64,000 bases of DNA from an uncultured Paraprevotella sp. (lineage in GTDB: Bacteria > Bacteroidota > Bacteroidia > Bacteroidales > Bacteroidaceae), in contig CALULT010000005.1 of NCBI GenBank assembly GCA_944321565.1, positions 20,592-84,591 on the forward strand, given 5' to 3'. Made by a program: the position numbers and the translations under genes. Positions 8,037 to 17,569 of the stretch are shown here, in pieces (position 1 is the first letter of the stretch; every line of letters begins with the position of its first letter). A model generated the notes under the pieces. The model did no database searches. It saw only the letters and a list, made by a program, of their open reading frames with translations, and was not told the DNA's origin.

Positions 8037-11000
8037 TCATTTGACTTGCACCTTGCGCACTTCCTTGCCACACTTCACCAGATAAATGCCCGGAGCCAAT
8101 CCCTGTGTGCGGTTGACGGCCATGCCGGAAAGGTTATACACGGTGTAGGGCGCATCGGCATACACTTGAATGCAACCTTTTCCGCCGATGACGCGCAATG
8201 CGCCTTGTGCGGCCAAGGCTGTTTCCATTCCGGTTGTTCTATCGGAAACGTAGAACAGGCGGAAGTCGTCGGCGGAGAACCATGTGCCGGTCCATTCTTT
8301 GCCTGTCACGAAACTGTCGTTGGTAAAGCCGATGTCCAGGCGGTTGTCCGTCACCACGATGTCCGTGATTTCGATGGTCTGCCAACCAAATCCCTTGCCG
8401 CCATTGGCGTTCTTCTCTGCCGAACCCACAGCTGCGTTTTCCCAAATGGGGCCGGCATCGTTGCCTTCCACACCATATTTGGTGATTTCCTTTTTCAAAT
8501 CCTGCGTGGCCGTGCGGGCGGTGATGAAGGCGCCCTCGCCACTTGTGCGGGCAGCGCATTGCAAGGTATAAGTCCCATTGGGAATGCCCGTCACGATCTG
8601 GCGACCGGTGTAATAGAGCGTGATCAGAATGCCACGGTCGGTGCGGGTGTTGCAATAGGAATCAAAGTAGTGGTTGCCCGTGTTGCCGCTGTAATGCTGT
8701 CCGGTCTTCACCTTGCCGTCTCCGTTGGTCACGTTCAGTTCCCAACCCAACGGGTCGCCATTCGCGCCGAAGGTTTCCAAGTCGGGCGACAGGATGGCGA
8801 AGGTATAATCAGAGTTGTCGCCCGGCAGCTGCGTCTTGCGCACGAGAAGCATTGCTTCTTCCAGTTCACGGATGAGGTCGGAGAAGGCTGTTTCGTCGGC
8901 CACCAGCGGGAGCAGCGTGATTTGCTTGTCCATCGTTTGTTGCAATGCCGCCCTTTCGTCTTCGGCGTATTCTTCATTTGATGCGTATGCCGCAGCTTCG
9001 TCCAACACCGTGAAATATGCAGTGGAAGCACGGAGCAGCGTGGCGCAGAGATTCACGGTTTCGGCTGTGGCTTCTTCTGCGTCGATTTGTCCTTTTTGTG
9101 CCGTCATGAGGTCTTGCTGTGCTTTCACGGCATCTTCCGACTTCAAGGAAGCTTGCAGGGTTTCGGCATCCGCAAGTGCCTGGTCGTATGCCGCCAAGGC
9201 CGCATTGGAGGCTGCGACGTCTGCCAAAGCCGTTTCCAAGGAAGAAAGGGCGGCGTTCAACGTTTGCAGGTTTGCCGCATCATTATCGACCACGGCTTGT
9301 GCTTCGTCCATGGCGGCTTGCAGACGCATCTTGTCGGCAGCCAGCCGCGCACTGGGCAACGCCGCGCCGGCGTCTGAAATTCTCTCGGACAAAACCCGGC
9401 GTACCTGGGAGGCTTCTTCCGCGCTCGCTTCTTCACCCAAATAAGCCAGCCTGAAGTTCGTGACACAGAACCAACCTTTGGTACCACCGCCCGAAGTGGA
9501 AGCATAACCGATGCGCAACTTGCCGTCCTCGCCCACATATACTTTTTCAGTGGTCTGTTCTTCCCAACCATTCGCGCTCCAGTCGCCAATGATTTTTACT
9601 GGCGAGACGGCGGTCACACCGCCACTGGTGGCGTAGGCATGCTGGTCGTTGATTTCACCATTTCCGCACAACGATTGGCAACTCATCTGATACCAGCCCG
9701 GCAACAAGCCTTCGAGGTCTTGGTACAAATCCATCGAAGTGAAGTTGTCCGACCAGTTGTTATAGCAAGCTTTGCCTTGCACTGTCCATGCCTTGCAGTC
9801 GCCGCTCACCATGACGTTGGCCTGCGTCCAGCCGTTGTCCCAGTCCGTGAGGTCTGCGTTTTGGATGAAGGCCGTGAAATCTGCAGGAGTGTCAGCCGTG
9901 GCTCCGGCCGACAACAAGTAGGCACGAATGGCTTCGTCCAACGTGGTTGCGGCTTGCAGAAGCTGGTCGTTCGTGGCTTCGGCGTTTTGCAACATGCTGT
10001 TGGCTTCTGTCATGGCTTGGGTGAACGCATCCTTTCCGCCAAAATTGGTTTCAGCAAACTTTTGTGCACGGTCGTAGCTCTCTTGCAACAATGCACGGCC
10101 GTCGGCCACGCCTCCGGCTTCTGCCGTGTGGATGGCAGCCTTCAAACCGGCTATGGCAGCGGCAATCTGGGCCTCATCCTCGCTGCCGGCCAAAGACTGC
10201 CCGGTTTCTACTGCATCGGCCAGCTGTTGTTTGGTCACTTCGTCCAGCGCGGAAGTGTCCACGGCCTTGGCTTCGTCCACCAGGAAAGCCAGTTGTGCGC
10301 CCGCTTCGCCAAACACATAACTGCTGAAAGAGTTGGCGGGCAATGTCGTGCTCAGATACTTGCCGTCAATCGACATGGTGATTTTGCGCGGCGCATCGCC
10401 ACGGTTGCCGGCCACCACGATGATGGCACCTTCCGGTGTGCGGGCGGCCAACACCTCGGCATCAGTGTCCGTGGCGGTCGAAGAACCTTTCAGGATGGCC
10501 GAACCCGGGGAGATGAAGTGGCTGTAGTGCTTGAAGGCATAGTATTCGGGAGTATAAGTGGCCGTGCGTGTAGCCGAGTTGACGTGTACCAAGGAATTCT
10601 GCTTCCAGTCCCACGTGCTGGCACCATCGTCTTTCAGCACGGCATTCCAATAGGTGTATTTCTCGCATCCTCCGCCCACATATTGGTTAATGAGGTAGAA
10701 CGTCCATTCGCCCGCATTCCAGTCGAATGTGCCGCTGCCGCATTCGCTTTCGGTCTGTTGGAGCGTCATGTTGGGATAGCGGTAGGCCAGTTCGGCCAGC
10801 ATGGGGCGGCCTTCCCATTGCAGGCCAATGCCCTTGAAGTGTTCCTGCACACCCGGGTGTTGCAGGATGGTTTCGAACACGTCCATGCTTCCTGTATTCA
10901 TCGTGCCCACAATCAGTTCCACTTCGGGTTTGTGCTCGGCAAAGTAAGGGCCGAGGTAGTCGCCCAGAAATGTGGCCGTGGCCTGTGCCGTCCACGAGCA

Positions 11001-11738
11001 GGCGGGATAAATTTTCTGGCTGTAAGCCTCGTTCTGGTACATCAGCGTCGTGATGGGAATGTTTTCTTCCTTGTACGCATCGATGAATTTGTCGAAGTAG
11101 AGGCAGTAGGCATTCAGGTAATCGGGTTCCATGATGAACTGGTCGCTGAAATAGACGGGATAGGTTTCCGTGCTGCCCGGCCCGACGGTGTTGGCGTAGT
11201 TCTTGTTTTTCTTCATCCACGCGGGCGGACTCCAGGGCGAAGCCCAAAACGTCATGTCGGGATTGTAGTGTTGCGCGAGCCTGATGTAGGGGATAAGGGC
11301 TTGCTTGTCGCGCTCGATGGTGAAGTGTTCCATCTCGAAGTCCGGCTCGTTGTTCGGTGTCTCGTCGCAACTGTACCAGTCGCGGCCATAGTCACTGGCA
11401 CCGACAGGAATGCGCCCGATGGTGAAGCGTAGGTCGCCGTCGGGGGCGAACATGCGCCTCATCACTTGTTGCTGCACGTCTTCGGGCAACAGCATGAGGG
11501 CGTCATAGCCCACTTCGTTGAAGCAAGTGCCCCAGCCTTTAAAAGTTTGTTTCACTTCATCGGAATTCAGAACGATTTCAGGAGTCCCGATGACTTGGTC
11601 TTGCAACTCGGCTTCTTCGAGTTGCCACATGTTCCCCTCGGTGGAGCGGAACAACAATCCTTCCGTCGTCTGTGCCTGGAGCAGGGACGCGAAGAACAAC
11701 AAACCGCAGCAGGCGGTTCGGAATAATGGAAATTTCAT
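8037..11738 (-). CDS. Secreted multidomain GH30 glycoside hydrolase
   Basis: A 1233-residue enzyme with a signal peptide (residues 1-22). The GH30 barrel and its beta domain span about 45-480. Glu237 in MYQNEAYSQ is the predicted acid/base and Glu330 in LQQTESECG the nucleophile; FKGWGTCFNE and ASPWSPPAWMK are also typical. After it come a helical FIVAR-like segment (about 490-620), a carbohydrate-binding-like domain (about 630-770), a second helical stretch (about 780-960), another beta-sandwich (about 975-1165) and a C-terminal YNLSGMAV...GIYLVK sorting-like module. GH30 members include beta-glucosylceramidases, beta-1,6-glucanases and xylanases; the exact substrate cannot be told, although the xylBA neighbours suggest xylan. 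It is transcribed separately from xylBA, because a terminator lies between. Confidence 0.9.
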   Translation of the reverse strand: MKFPLFRTACCGLLFFASLLQAQTTEGLLFRSTEGNMWQLEEAELQDQVIGTPEIVLNSDEVKQTFKGWGTCFNEVGYDALMLLPEDVQQQVMRRMFAPDGDLRFTIGRIPVGASDYGRDWYSCDETPNNEPDFEMEHFTIERDKQALIPYIRLAQHYNPDMTFWASPWSPPAWMKKNKNYANTVGPGSTETYPVYFSDQFIMEPDYLNAYCLYFDKFIDAYKEENIPITTLMYQNEAYSQKIYPACSWTAQATATFLGDYLGPYFAEHKPEVELIVGTMNTGSMDVFETILQHPGVQEHFKGIGLQWEGRPMLAELAYRYPNMTLQQTESECGSGTFDWNAGEWTFYLINQYVGGGCEKYTYWNAVLKDDGASTWDWKQNSLVHVNSATRTATYTPEYYAFKHYSHFISPGSAILKGSSTATDTDAEVLAARTPEGAIIVVAGNRGDAPRKITMSIDGKYLSTTLPANSFSSYVFGEAGAQLAFLVDEAKAVDTSALDEVTKQQLADAVETGQSLAGSEDEAQIAAAIAGLKAAIHTAEAGGVADGRALLQESYDRAQKFAETNFGGKDAFTQAMTEANSMLQNAEATNDQLLQAATTLDEAIRAYLLSAGATADTPADFTAFIQNADLTDWDNGWTQANVMVSGDCKAWTVQGKACYNNWSDNFTSMDLYQDLEGLLPGWYQMSCQSLCGNGEINDQHAYATSGGVTAVSPVKIIGDWSANGWEEQTTEKVYVGEDGKLRIGYASTSGGGTKGWFCVTNFRLAYLGEEASAEEASQVRRVLSERISDAGAALPSARLAADKMRLQAAMDEAQAVVDNDAANLQTLNAALSSLETALADVAASNAALAAYDQALADAETLQASLKSEDAVKAQQDLMTAQKGQIDAEEATAETVNLCATLLRASTAYFTVLDEAAAYASNEEYAEDERAALQQTMDKQITLLPLVADETAFSDLIRELEEAMLLVRKTQLPGDNSDYTFAILSPDLETFGANGDPLGWELNVTNGDGKVKTGQHYSGNTGNHYFDSYCNTRTDRGILITLYYTGRQIVTGIPNGTYTLQCAARTSGEGAFITARTATQDLKKEITKYGVEGNDAGPIWENAAVGSAEKNANGGKGFGWQTIEITDIVVTDNRLDIGFTNDSFVTGKEWTGTWFSADDFRLFYVSDRTTGMETALAAQGALRVIGGKGCIQVYADAPYTVYNLSGMAVNRTQGLAPGIYLVKCGKEVRKVQVK

Positions 11739-11772
11739 TAATTGTGGTATTAGGTTAATAAATTGATGATGG

Positions 11773-11817
11773 AAAAAAGGGGCGGGCTGCCCGTATGGTT
11801 TCCGGACACCCCGCCCC
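11773..11817 (-). terminator. Rho-independent terminator of the xylBA operon
   Basis: A perfect 8-bp stem (GGGGCGGG 11779-11786 with CCCGCCCC 11810-11817) with a partly self-paired loop is followed on the minus strand by six T residues. It starts 22 bases past the xylA stop. Confidence 0.88.
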
Positions 11818-11838
11818 TGTTTGGGTTATGTTATTGGC

Positions 11839-13155
11839 TTAGCAATACATGTTCACGATGGCTTCGTAGAGTTCCTGCTTGCCGCTGGTCTGTGCGGGTT
11901 CGCCTTGCGTCTTGGCGTAAGCCACAACGTCTTCCAAAGACAGCTTGCCTTCTTCGAATTCCTTGCCCTTGCCGCTGTCGAACGTAGCGTAGCGGTCGGC
12001 CACCATCTGCTTGATGGGAGACTTCTCCAACAGTTCGGCTGCGTTCTCCAATGCACGTGCCATGGCATCCATGCCGGCGATGTGGGCAATGAAGATGTCT
12101 TCCAGGTCTGTGGAGTTGCGGCGCGTCTTGGCGTCGAAGTTCGTACCGCCGTTGCCGAATCCGCCGTTGCGGATGATTTGCATCATGGCCTGGATGAGTT
12201 CATAGTTGTCGATGGGGAACTGGTCGGTGTCCCAGCCGTTCTGGTAGTCACCACGGTTGGCGTCGATGGAACCCAACATGCCGGCATCTACGGCGCAAGC
12301 CAGTTCGTGTTCGAACGTGTGGCCGGCCAAAGTGGCGTGGTTCACTTCGATGTTTACCTTGAAGTCCTTGTCCAAACCATGTGCGCGGAGGAAGCCGATA
12401 ACGGTCTCGGTGTCCACGTCGTACTGGTGCTTCGTCGGTTCCATGGGTTTCGGTTCGATGAGGAACGTGCCAGTGAAGCCTTTGCTGCGGGCATAGTCGC
12501 GGGCAGCCTTCAGCATCTGTGCGAGGTGTTCTTTTTCGCGCTTCATGTCGGTGTTGAGCAGGCTCATGTAGCCTTCACGTCCACCCCAGAACACGTAGTT
12601 CGTACCGCCCAGTTCGATGGTAGCGTCGATGGCGTTCTTGATTTGCACGGCTGCGCGGGCTACAACGTTGAAGTCCGGGTTGGTAGCCGCACCGTTCATG
12701 TAACGCTTGTGGCCGAACACGTTGGCCGTGCCCCACAGGTTCTTGATGCCGGTTTCCTGCATCTTCTCCTTGAGGTAAGCCACGATGGCTTTCATGTTGG
12801 CTTCATATTCTTCGATGGAGTTGCCTTCGGAAACGAGGTCCACGTCGTGGAAGCAGAAGTATTCGATGCCCAACTTCTGCATGATTTCGAAACCGGCGTC
12901 AGCTTTTTGCTTGGCGATGGTTACAGCGTCAGTGCCTTCGTTCCAAGGGAAAGTCTTGGTGCCGCCGCCGAACTGGTCTGTGCCGTCTGCGCAGAGGGTG
13001 TGCCACCATGCCATGGCGAACTTCAACCAATCCTTCATCTTCTTGCCCATGATGACCTTTTCGGCATCATAATAGTGGTAAGCCAACGGGTTCTTGCTTT
13101 CTTTTCCTTCGAACTTGATTTTCCCAATGTTAGGGAAATACTCTTTTTGTGCCAT
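11839..13155 (-). CDS. xylA: Xylose isomerase
   Basis: It converts D-xylose to D-xylulose in the cytosol. The 438-residue length fits the class II (long) isomerases. Visible signatures are [10 protein letters not shown], the catalytic His/Asp segment YFCFHDVDL, the metal-binding [15 protein letters not shown] and [16 protein letters not shown], and GSIDANRGD. The N-terminus [19 protein letters not shown] is nearly that of the Bacteroides-type enzymes known to work well in yeast. It lies 65 bp downstream of xylB and is followed by a strong terminator, so xylBA forms a two-gene operon. No xylose transporter lies in the window. Confidence 0.97.
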   Translation of the reverse strand: MAQKEYFPNIGKIKFEGKESKNPLAYHYYDAEKVIMGKKMKDWLKFAMAWWHTLCADGTDQFGGGTKTFPWNEGTDAVTIAKQKADAGFEIMQKLGIEYFCFHDVDLVSEGNSIEEYEANMKAIVAYLKEKMQETGIKNLWGTANVFGHKRYMNGAATNPDFNVVARAAVQIKNAIDATIELGGTNYVFWGGREGYMSLLNTDMKREKEHLAQMLKAARDYARSKGFTGTFLIEPKPMEPTKHQYDVDTETVIGFLRAHGLDKDFKVNIEVNHATLAGHTFEHELACAVDAGMLGSIDANRGDYQNGWDTDQFPIDNYELIQAMMQIIRNGGFGNGGTNFDAKTRRNSTDLEDIFIAHIAGMDAMARALENAAELLEKSPIKQMVADRYATFDSGKGKEFEEGKLSLEDVVAYAKTQGEPAQTSGKQELYEAIVNMYC

Positions 13156-13220
13156 AATATTTGTTTTTTTAAAAGGTTGATAAATAAATTATGTTAGGCA
13201 TTTGTTTGAATGCTTTCGGA

Positions 13221-14771
13221 TTAATGGATTTGGGCGATGCCTTCAAGGGCTTTTGCCCAACGGCGGTAGGCTTCTTCATATTGGTCGCGCTTCTGCAGGT
13301 CGGGTTCGATGACCTTCAGTTTTTCGAGCGTGGAGAATGCCTCGCGGTTGTCCTTGTAGATGCCCGCGCCGATGCCCGCACCTTTGGCTGCACCTACGGA
13401 ACCGTCTGTTTCATACAGTTCGATGACGGCACCCGTCACGCCGGCCAGCGTGTCGCGGAAGATGGGACTGAGGAACATGTTTGCCCGCCCGGCATGTATC
13501 TTGTTCACTTCCATGCCCATGCCTTTCATGATGTCGATGCCATATTTGAAAGAGAACACGATGCCTTCCTGGGCGGCCCGCACGAGATGGTTGCGGTTGT
13601 GGATGTTGAAGCTGACGCCTTCGATGGCGCAACCCGTTTCTTTGTTTTGCATCACACGCTCCGCGCCGTTGCCGAAAGGAATGATGCTGAGGCCTTCGCT
13701 GCCGATGGGCACACTGTCGGCCATGCGGTTCATCTCTTCATACGAGCAACCTTCGGGCACCACGTTGCGGCGGATCCACGAGTTGAGGATGCCCGTGCCA
13801 TTGATGCAGAGCAACACGCCGAGACGGGTTTGTTCCGTGGACGGGAAGGACGGGAGCGAGGCGCAACCGGCCGTGTGGTTGACGTGGGCAAAAGTGTTCA
13901 CGCGCGATAAGGGGTCGTAGTTCACCGTGCCGTTCACACCATAGACCACGCCCGACGTGCCGGCCGTTGAAGCGATTTCGCCCGGCTCGAACACGTTCAG
14001 CGACAGCGCATTGTTCGGCTGGTCACCGCCACGGTAAGTCACGGGGATACCTGCCTTGATGCCAAGTTCCTCGGCCACGGCTGCCGTCACCCGGCCTTGT
14101 TCGCAGAACGTGGGACGGATTTCCGGAATCAAGTCCATGCTGAAACCGAAGTAATCCATCAGTTCACGGCACACGCAGTTGTTTTTGAAATCCCAAAACA
14201 TGCCTTCCGACAGTCCGGAGACGGTCGTGCAGGCCGTGCCCGTAAGCCGCATGGCGATGTAGTCGCCCGGGAGCATGATTTTGTCGATTTTTTCATATAC
14301 TTCCGGCTCGTTTTCCTTCACCCACGCCAGTTTGCTGGCCGTGAAGTTGCCGGGAGAGTTCAGCAGGTGGCCCAGGCAGAAGTCCGCACCGAGTGCTTCC
14401 ATTGCCTTGTTGCCATAAGGCACGGCACGCGAGTCGCACCAGATGATGGCGGGACGAAGCACTTTGCCCTCCTTGTCCACGCACACCAAGCCGTGCATTT
14501 GGTAACTGATACCGATGGCGGCCAGCCCTTCCCTGAGGGCTTCCCGGCTGCAACCGGCATGTTCCGCAGCCGTGGCGATAGCTTCCGCCGTGGCGTTTTT
14601 CAGGTATTCCCACCATGAATTCGGGTCTTGCTCCGCCCATCCGGCCTTCACGCTGAGGATGGGAGCTTCCTGTTTGGGGAAGAAGGCGTTGCTCAACGTT
14701 TTCCCGCTTTGCGCGTCAACCACGCAAGCCTTTACGGAAGAGCTGCCAATGTCATATCCTATCAGATACAT
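13221..14771 (-). CDS. xylB: Xylulokinase (FGGY family)
   Basis: It phosphorylates D-xylulose to xylulose 5-phosphate, feeding the pentose phosphate pathway. The 516-residue protein has the ASKHA nucleotide-binding folds of FGGY kinases: an N-terminal DIGSSSVKACVVD loop, ISYQMHGLVCVD, the substrate region CDSRAVPY, a middle GDQPNNALSLN and the C-terminal GGAAKGAG-like loop (SVGAAKGAGIGAG, about residues 460-472). It is the first gene of the xylBA operon. The promoter and an FNR-like palindrome lie in the 209-bp gap shared with a divergent Crp/Fnr regulator. Sugar specificity is inferred from the adjacent xylA. Confidence 0.93.
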   Translation of the reverse strand: MYLIGYDIGSSSVKACVVDAQSGKTLSNAFFPKQEAPILSVKAGWAEQDPNSWWEYLKNATAEAIATAAEHAGCSREALREGLAAIGISYQMHGLVCVDKEGKVLRPAIIWCDSRAVPYGNKAMEALGADFCLGHLLNSPGNFTASKLAWVKENEPEVYEKIDKIMLPGDYIAMRLTGTACTTVSGLSEGMFWDFKNNCVCRELMDYFGFSMDLIPEIRPTFCEQGRVTAAVAEELGIKAGIPVTYRGGDQPNNALSLNVFEPGEIASTAGTSGVVYGVNGTVNYDPLSRVNTFAHVNHTAGCASLPSFPSTEQTRLGVLLCINGTGILNSWIRRNVVPEGCSYEEMNRMADSVPIGSEGLSIIPFGNGAERVMQNKETGCAIEGVSFNIHNRNHLVRAAQEGIVFSFKYGIDIMKGMGMEVNKIHAGRANMFLSPIFRDTLAGVTGAVIELYETDGSVGAAKGAGIGAGIYKDNREAFSTLEKLKVIEPDLQKRDQYEEAYRRWAKALEGIAQIH

Positions 14772-14811
14772 ACGCTTAAATGTGTTTTTAATAATACTGT
14801 GATGTTGACTG

Positions 14812-14819
14812 CAAAATTA
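14812..14819 (-). promoter_or_regulatory. -7 box for xylBA
   Basis: The minus strand reads TAATTTTG, matching TAnnTTTG, 40 bases before the xylB ATG. At a 19-bp spacing upstream there is TTTT rather than the TTTG consensus. Confidence 0.5.
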
Positions 14820-14890
14820 GAAGAAGTTTGGAGAAAAAAAAATATTTGGGGCAAAAAAAGGAATTGTTTTACCAGGAAACTCGTTTTTTT

Positions 14891-14904
14891 CTGATTTATA
14901 TCAG
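14891..14904. promoter_or_regulatory. FNR-like palindromic operator
   Basis: CTGAT-ttat-ATCAG is a perfect inverted repeat with a 4-bp spacer and differs from the FNR consensus TTGAT-N4-ATCAA only at the outer base of each arm. It lies between xylB and a Crp/Fnr-family gene, about 60 bp upstream of that gene's likely start of transcription, so autoregulation or control of xylBA is plausible. Confidence 0.45.
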
Positions 14905-14980
14905 ATTTATGCCTCCGTCCGGTGCCGGATTTTAAACTATTTTTGTTATCTTCGTGCCGAAAGGTATAAGAAAGGAACAC

Positions 14981-15595
14981 ATGAGCATGGACAAACGTTT
15001 GATGGCCGACCTGATGCCATTGTTTGCCGGACTGAACAACACCGAGTTGGAGGCGTTGGCCGGAATACTGGAGTTGCGTTCGGTGCGGAAAAAACAGATG
15101 GTGGTGAGCGAAGGGGAAGTGTGCCATGACATGGTCTATGTGCGCAAGGGACTGTTGCGCCAGTTCTATTTCAAGAATGGGCGGGAAATCACGGAGCATT
15201 TCACCTGCGAGGGCAACATTGCCTATTGCATCGAGAGCATTTTCAAGAACGAACCTTCGCGACTGATGATGGAGGCGTTGGAAAACAGCGACCTGTGCCT
15301 GATTCCTTATGCCGGACTGGTGGATCTCTCGCATTCCTATCAAGGCATAGCCGACTGGCTGCGCCATTATTTGGAAAACAACCTCATCCTGCATCAGGTG
15401 AAAGCCGATTCGTGGCGGTTCGAGTCGGCGCGGGAACGCTACGAACGTTTTCTGCGCGAATTCCCCACTGTGGCCCATCGTGCATCGGTGAACGACATGG
15501 CTTCTTATTTGCTCATGACCCCGGAATCCCTAAGCCGCGTGCGCAAGGTGGTTTCGAACGCGGCGGGGAAAAAGGGGGAGATAGAGAAGGGATAG
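14981..15595 (+). CDS. Crp/Fnr family transcriptional regulator
   Basis: A 204-residue regulator. Residues about 15-115 form a cyclic-nucleotide-binding-like beta roll (RKKQMVVSEGEVCHDMVYVRKG, broken here: VVSEGEV and MVYVRKGLLRQFY are typical). Residues about 140-195 form a winged helix with MASYLLMTPESLSRVRK, where ETLSR-type recognition is expected. It lacks an N-terminal cysteine cluster, so it is not an iron-sulfur FNR in the E. coli sense. The ATG at 14981 follows AAAGGAAC and was preferred over an upstream in-frame start at 14954. It diverges from xylBA and could regulate it, but family members in this phylum have varied roles and the link is unproven. Confidence 0.85.
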   Translation: MSMDKRLMADLMPLFAGLNNTELEALAGILELRSVRKKQMVVSEGEVCHDMVYVRKGLLRQFYFKNGREITEHFTCEGNIAYCIESIFKNEPSRLMMEALENSDLCLIPYAGLVDLSHSYQGIADWLRHYLENNLILHQVKADSWRFESARERYERFLREFPTVAHRASVNDMASYLLMTPESLSRVRKVVSNAAGKKGEIEKG

Positions 15596-16134
15596 CTCCC
15601 AAAAACAAAGACTTACGTCAATCGCCGATGAAGCATTCCGCGACATAGGCATGCGCAAAAATCAAACACGCTTTTAAAAAAATAATTTTCTTATATAGAA
15701 AAAATCAGAACTTGTGAAACACTTTGGCACTACCATCCTTTAACTTTGCCAACGAAAGTAGCTTGCGTGTGACTTTTCAGACCTTTTCTTTGCCGTTTCC
15801 AGAAATTTTTGCTAGCTTTGACACGATAAACCTCAAAAACGAAAGGAGACGAAAAGAGAAAAAAGACGATAGATTAGGCATACGGCATAACTTGCTGGCA
15901 ATTATTTGATTCGGTTAAATCTGGTAAATTCAACAAGGAATCAGAGAATAAAGGCCAAGCATGTTTGCACCCTCCAAGGGCGCAGGCTGCTTTCCTCTTA
16001 TTTTAGATTCCGGGCTTTACCAGAGCCTAACCGAAAAAATGAGTGGAGATGGGTGCTGTGCCCTTTCGTTTTTCGCACAGCCGGTAGGCCGAACACGACA
16101 GTTGAGGCAAAACGCAAGAAGACAATGAAGTGTG
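15596..16134 (+). other. Intergenic region and long leader before the FtsK-like gene
   Basis: No convincing gene lies in these 539 bases. Short open frames (for example 15724-15909 and 15906-16187) have no recognisable pattern or family. A strong promoter at 15789-15820 implies a leader of about 300 bases. It contains a possible hairpin near 16051-16083 (GGTGCTGTGC with GCACAGCC) but I see no known riboswitch. A second -7-like box, TAACTTTG, lies at 15741-15748. Confidence 0.5.
15789..15820 (+). promoter_or_regulatory. Consensus Bacteroidetes promoter of the accessory island operon
   Basis: TTTG (15789-15792), a 20-bp spacer, then TAGCTTTG (15813-15820) is an exact match to the TTTG-N19-21-TAnnTTTG primary sigma promoter of Bacteroides. 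It is the best promoter match in the window and points toward the FtsK-like gene and the DUF262 pair. Confidence 0.7.
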
Positions 16135-17537
16135 ATGGAACAGAAGAATGTGAATGGGAAATGCTTTCCTGCCGATTTATTGCCTGAATCGGAAAAAGCG
16201 GTTGCTACGTTCCTGCCGGAAGAAGAAGCAGAACGGAAAAAGGAACAGATAGCGGAAACCTTTGAATGGTTAGGAATGGATGTCGTTGCCTCCATAGATG
16301 TGCTTGCCGGACCATCCGCCAGCCTTTACGAAGTGACATTGAAACCCGGTACAAACTTGCGCAAGTTGCACGGGATGGAAGATGATTTTATGCAGGCTCT
16401 GCCGGTGAAAGGTTCGCGCATCGTGAAATCCATATCGTCCCCTGGCAAGAGGGCAATAGGCATTGAAATCAGCAATGACCACCCCTGCACGGTGGCTTTG
16501 AGGGACATCTTAGGAACTTCGGCCTTTGCAGAAGGCAACATGGAACTTCCGGTGGCCATCGGGCGGATCGTGACAGGCGAACCGTTGGCGGCCGACTTGG
16601 CAGCGATGCCTCATTTGCTGGTGGGCGGTGCCACCGGGCAAGGGAAGACTGCATTCCTCAATAGCTTGATTGTTTCCTTGCTTTATGCGAAGCGTCCTGA
16701 AGAACTTAAATTCGTATTGATGGATCCCAAGGGAGTGGAGTTTGATGTGTATAGAGATCTGGGTGATGCTTTTCTTGCCAAGCTGCCCGATGGTAAAAGT
16801 GCAGTGGTGACCGATGTCACTACTTCCGTTGATGTCCTTCGGTCGCTTTGCCAAGAGATGGACATCCGCTATGGCTTGCTAAAAGAAGTACAGGTGCGCA
16901 ATATCAAGGAATACAATGCTTTGCCTTCGCGCAAGCGTTTGCCCTTTATCGTAGTCGTAGTTGATGAACTCTGTGAGATTGTCCTGGCAGCAGGCAAAGA
17001 TGCGGAGCAGTCCGTCGTGCGCCTTGCGCAATTGGCACGTGCCGTTGGCATCCATTTGGTGATAGCCACCCAGCGGCCTACAGCCAACATCATCACCGGC
17101 ACTCTCAAAGCCAATTTCCCCACACGGGTGGCATTCCGTGTATCCTCCGTGATAGACTCGCGCACTATCCTTGACGAACCCGGTGCCCACTGCTTGATGG
17201 GCTGTGGCGACTTGTTGTTTTCCGCGAAGGGCGAAACCGTGCGTACGCAAGGCGCATGGGTGGATGTGCCGGAGATAACACGGGTGGTGCGCTACGTCCA
17301 TGCGCATGCAGGAGAGGCAGAAGCGTATGTTTTGCCGGAAAGTTGCCGATGAGGATGCGGATACGGAGGTGCAACGCAACCCGTTGCTTGAAGAAGCCTC
17401 CCGGTATGCAAAAAAGAGAGAAAGGCGTGGCTGTTGCCGACTTGCAAAAGAAGTTTGCCATCGGTTGCGTTCGGGCAAAGCGGTTGTTGGCGCGGTTGAA
17501 GTCGGCAGGCGTGGTAAAGAATGGAGAGAACAGTTAA
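16135..17537 (+). pseudogene. FtsK/SpoIIIE-like DNA translocase ATPase, frameshifted twice
   Basis: The first frame (to the stop at 17350-17352) encodes about 405 residues covering the alpha and ATPase domains of FtsK: GPSASLYEVTLKPG, Walker A GGATGQGKT (about residues 164-172), MDPKGVEFDVY, a Walker B-like FIVVVVDELCE, and IATQRPTANIITGTLKANF. The N-terminal membrane domain of a true FtsK is absent. The DNA-binding gamma winged helix is present downstream but out of frame: NPLLEEASRYAKK in the second frame, then VADLQKKFAIGC and KRLLARLKSAGVV in the third, ending at 17537. Removing one A from GGAAAG near 17340 and one A from the A6 run at 17410-17415 would restore one continuous protein. It may be decaying, a sequencing artefact, or work without the gamma domain. 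The DUF262 gene starts 32 bp later. Confidence 0.75.
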
Positions 17538-17569
17538 TATATTATTAAACACTTAAATCTATTTTTGAT

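Noticed and set aside
9639-11432. A 597-codon open frame opposite the GH30 gene
   Set aside because: It lies wholly inside a gene with clear catalytic motifs on the other strand. Similar shadow frames at 5086-6552 and 39770-41356 were rejected for the same reason.
15596-16134. Second copy of the tRNA-Gln 3' end as an attachment site
   Set aside because: I searched by eye for the T-arm sequence GGTTCGAATCC and the acceptor end and found no convincing copy.
15906-16187. A 93-codon frame before the FtsK-like gene
   Set aside because: It overlaps the better-supported FtsK-like start in another frame and its composition is not protein-like.
17405-17420. Programmed -1 frameshift at A AAA AAG in the FtsK-like gene
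   Set aside because: Restoring the gamma domain needs a +1 change here, and a second shift upstream; simple A-run indels explain both better.
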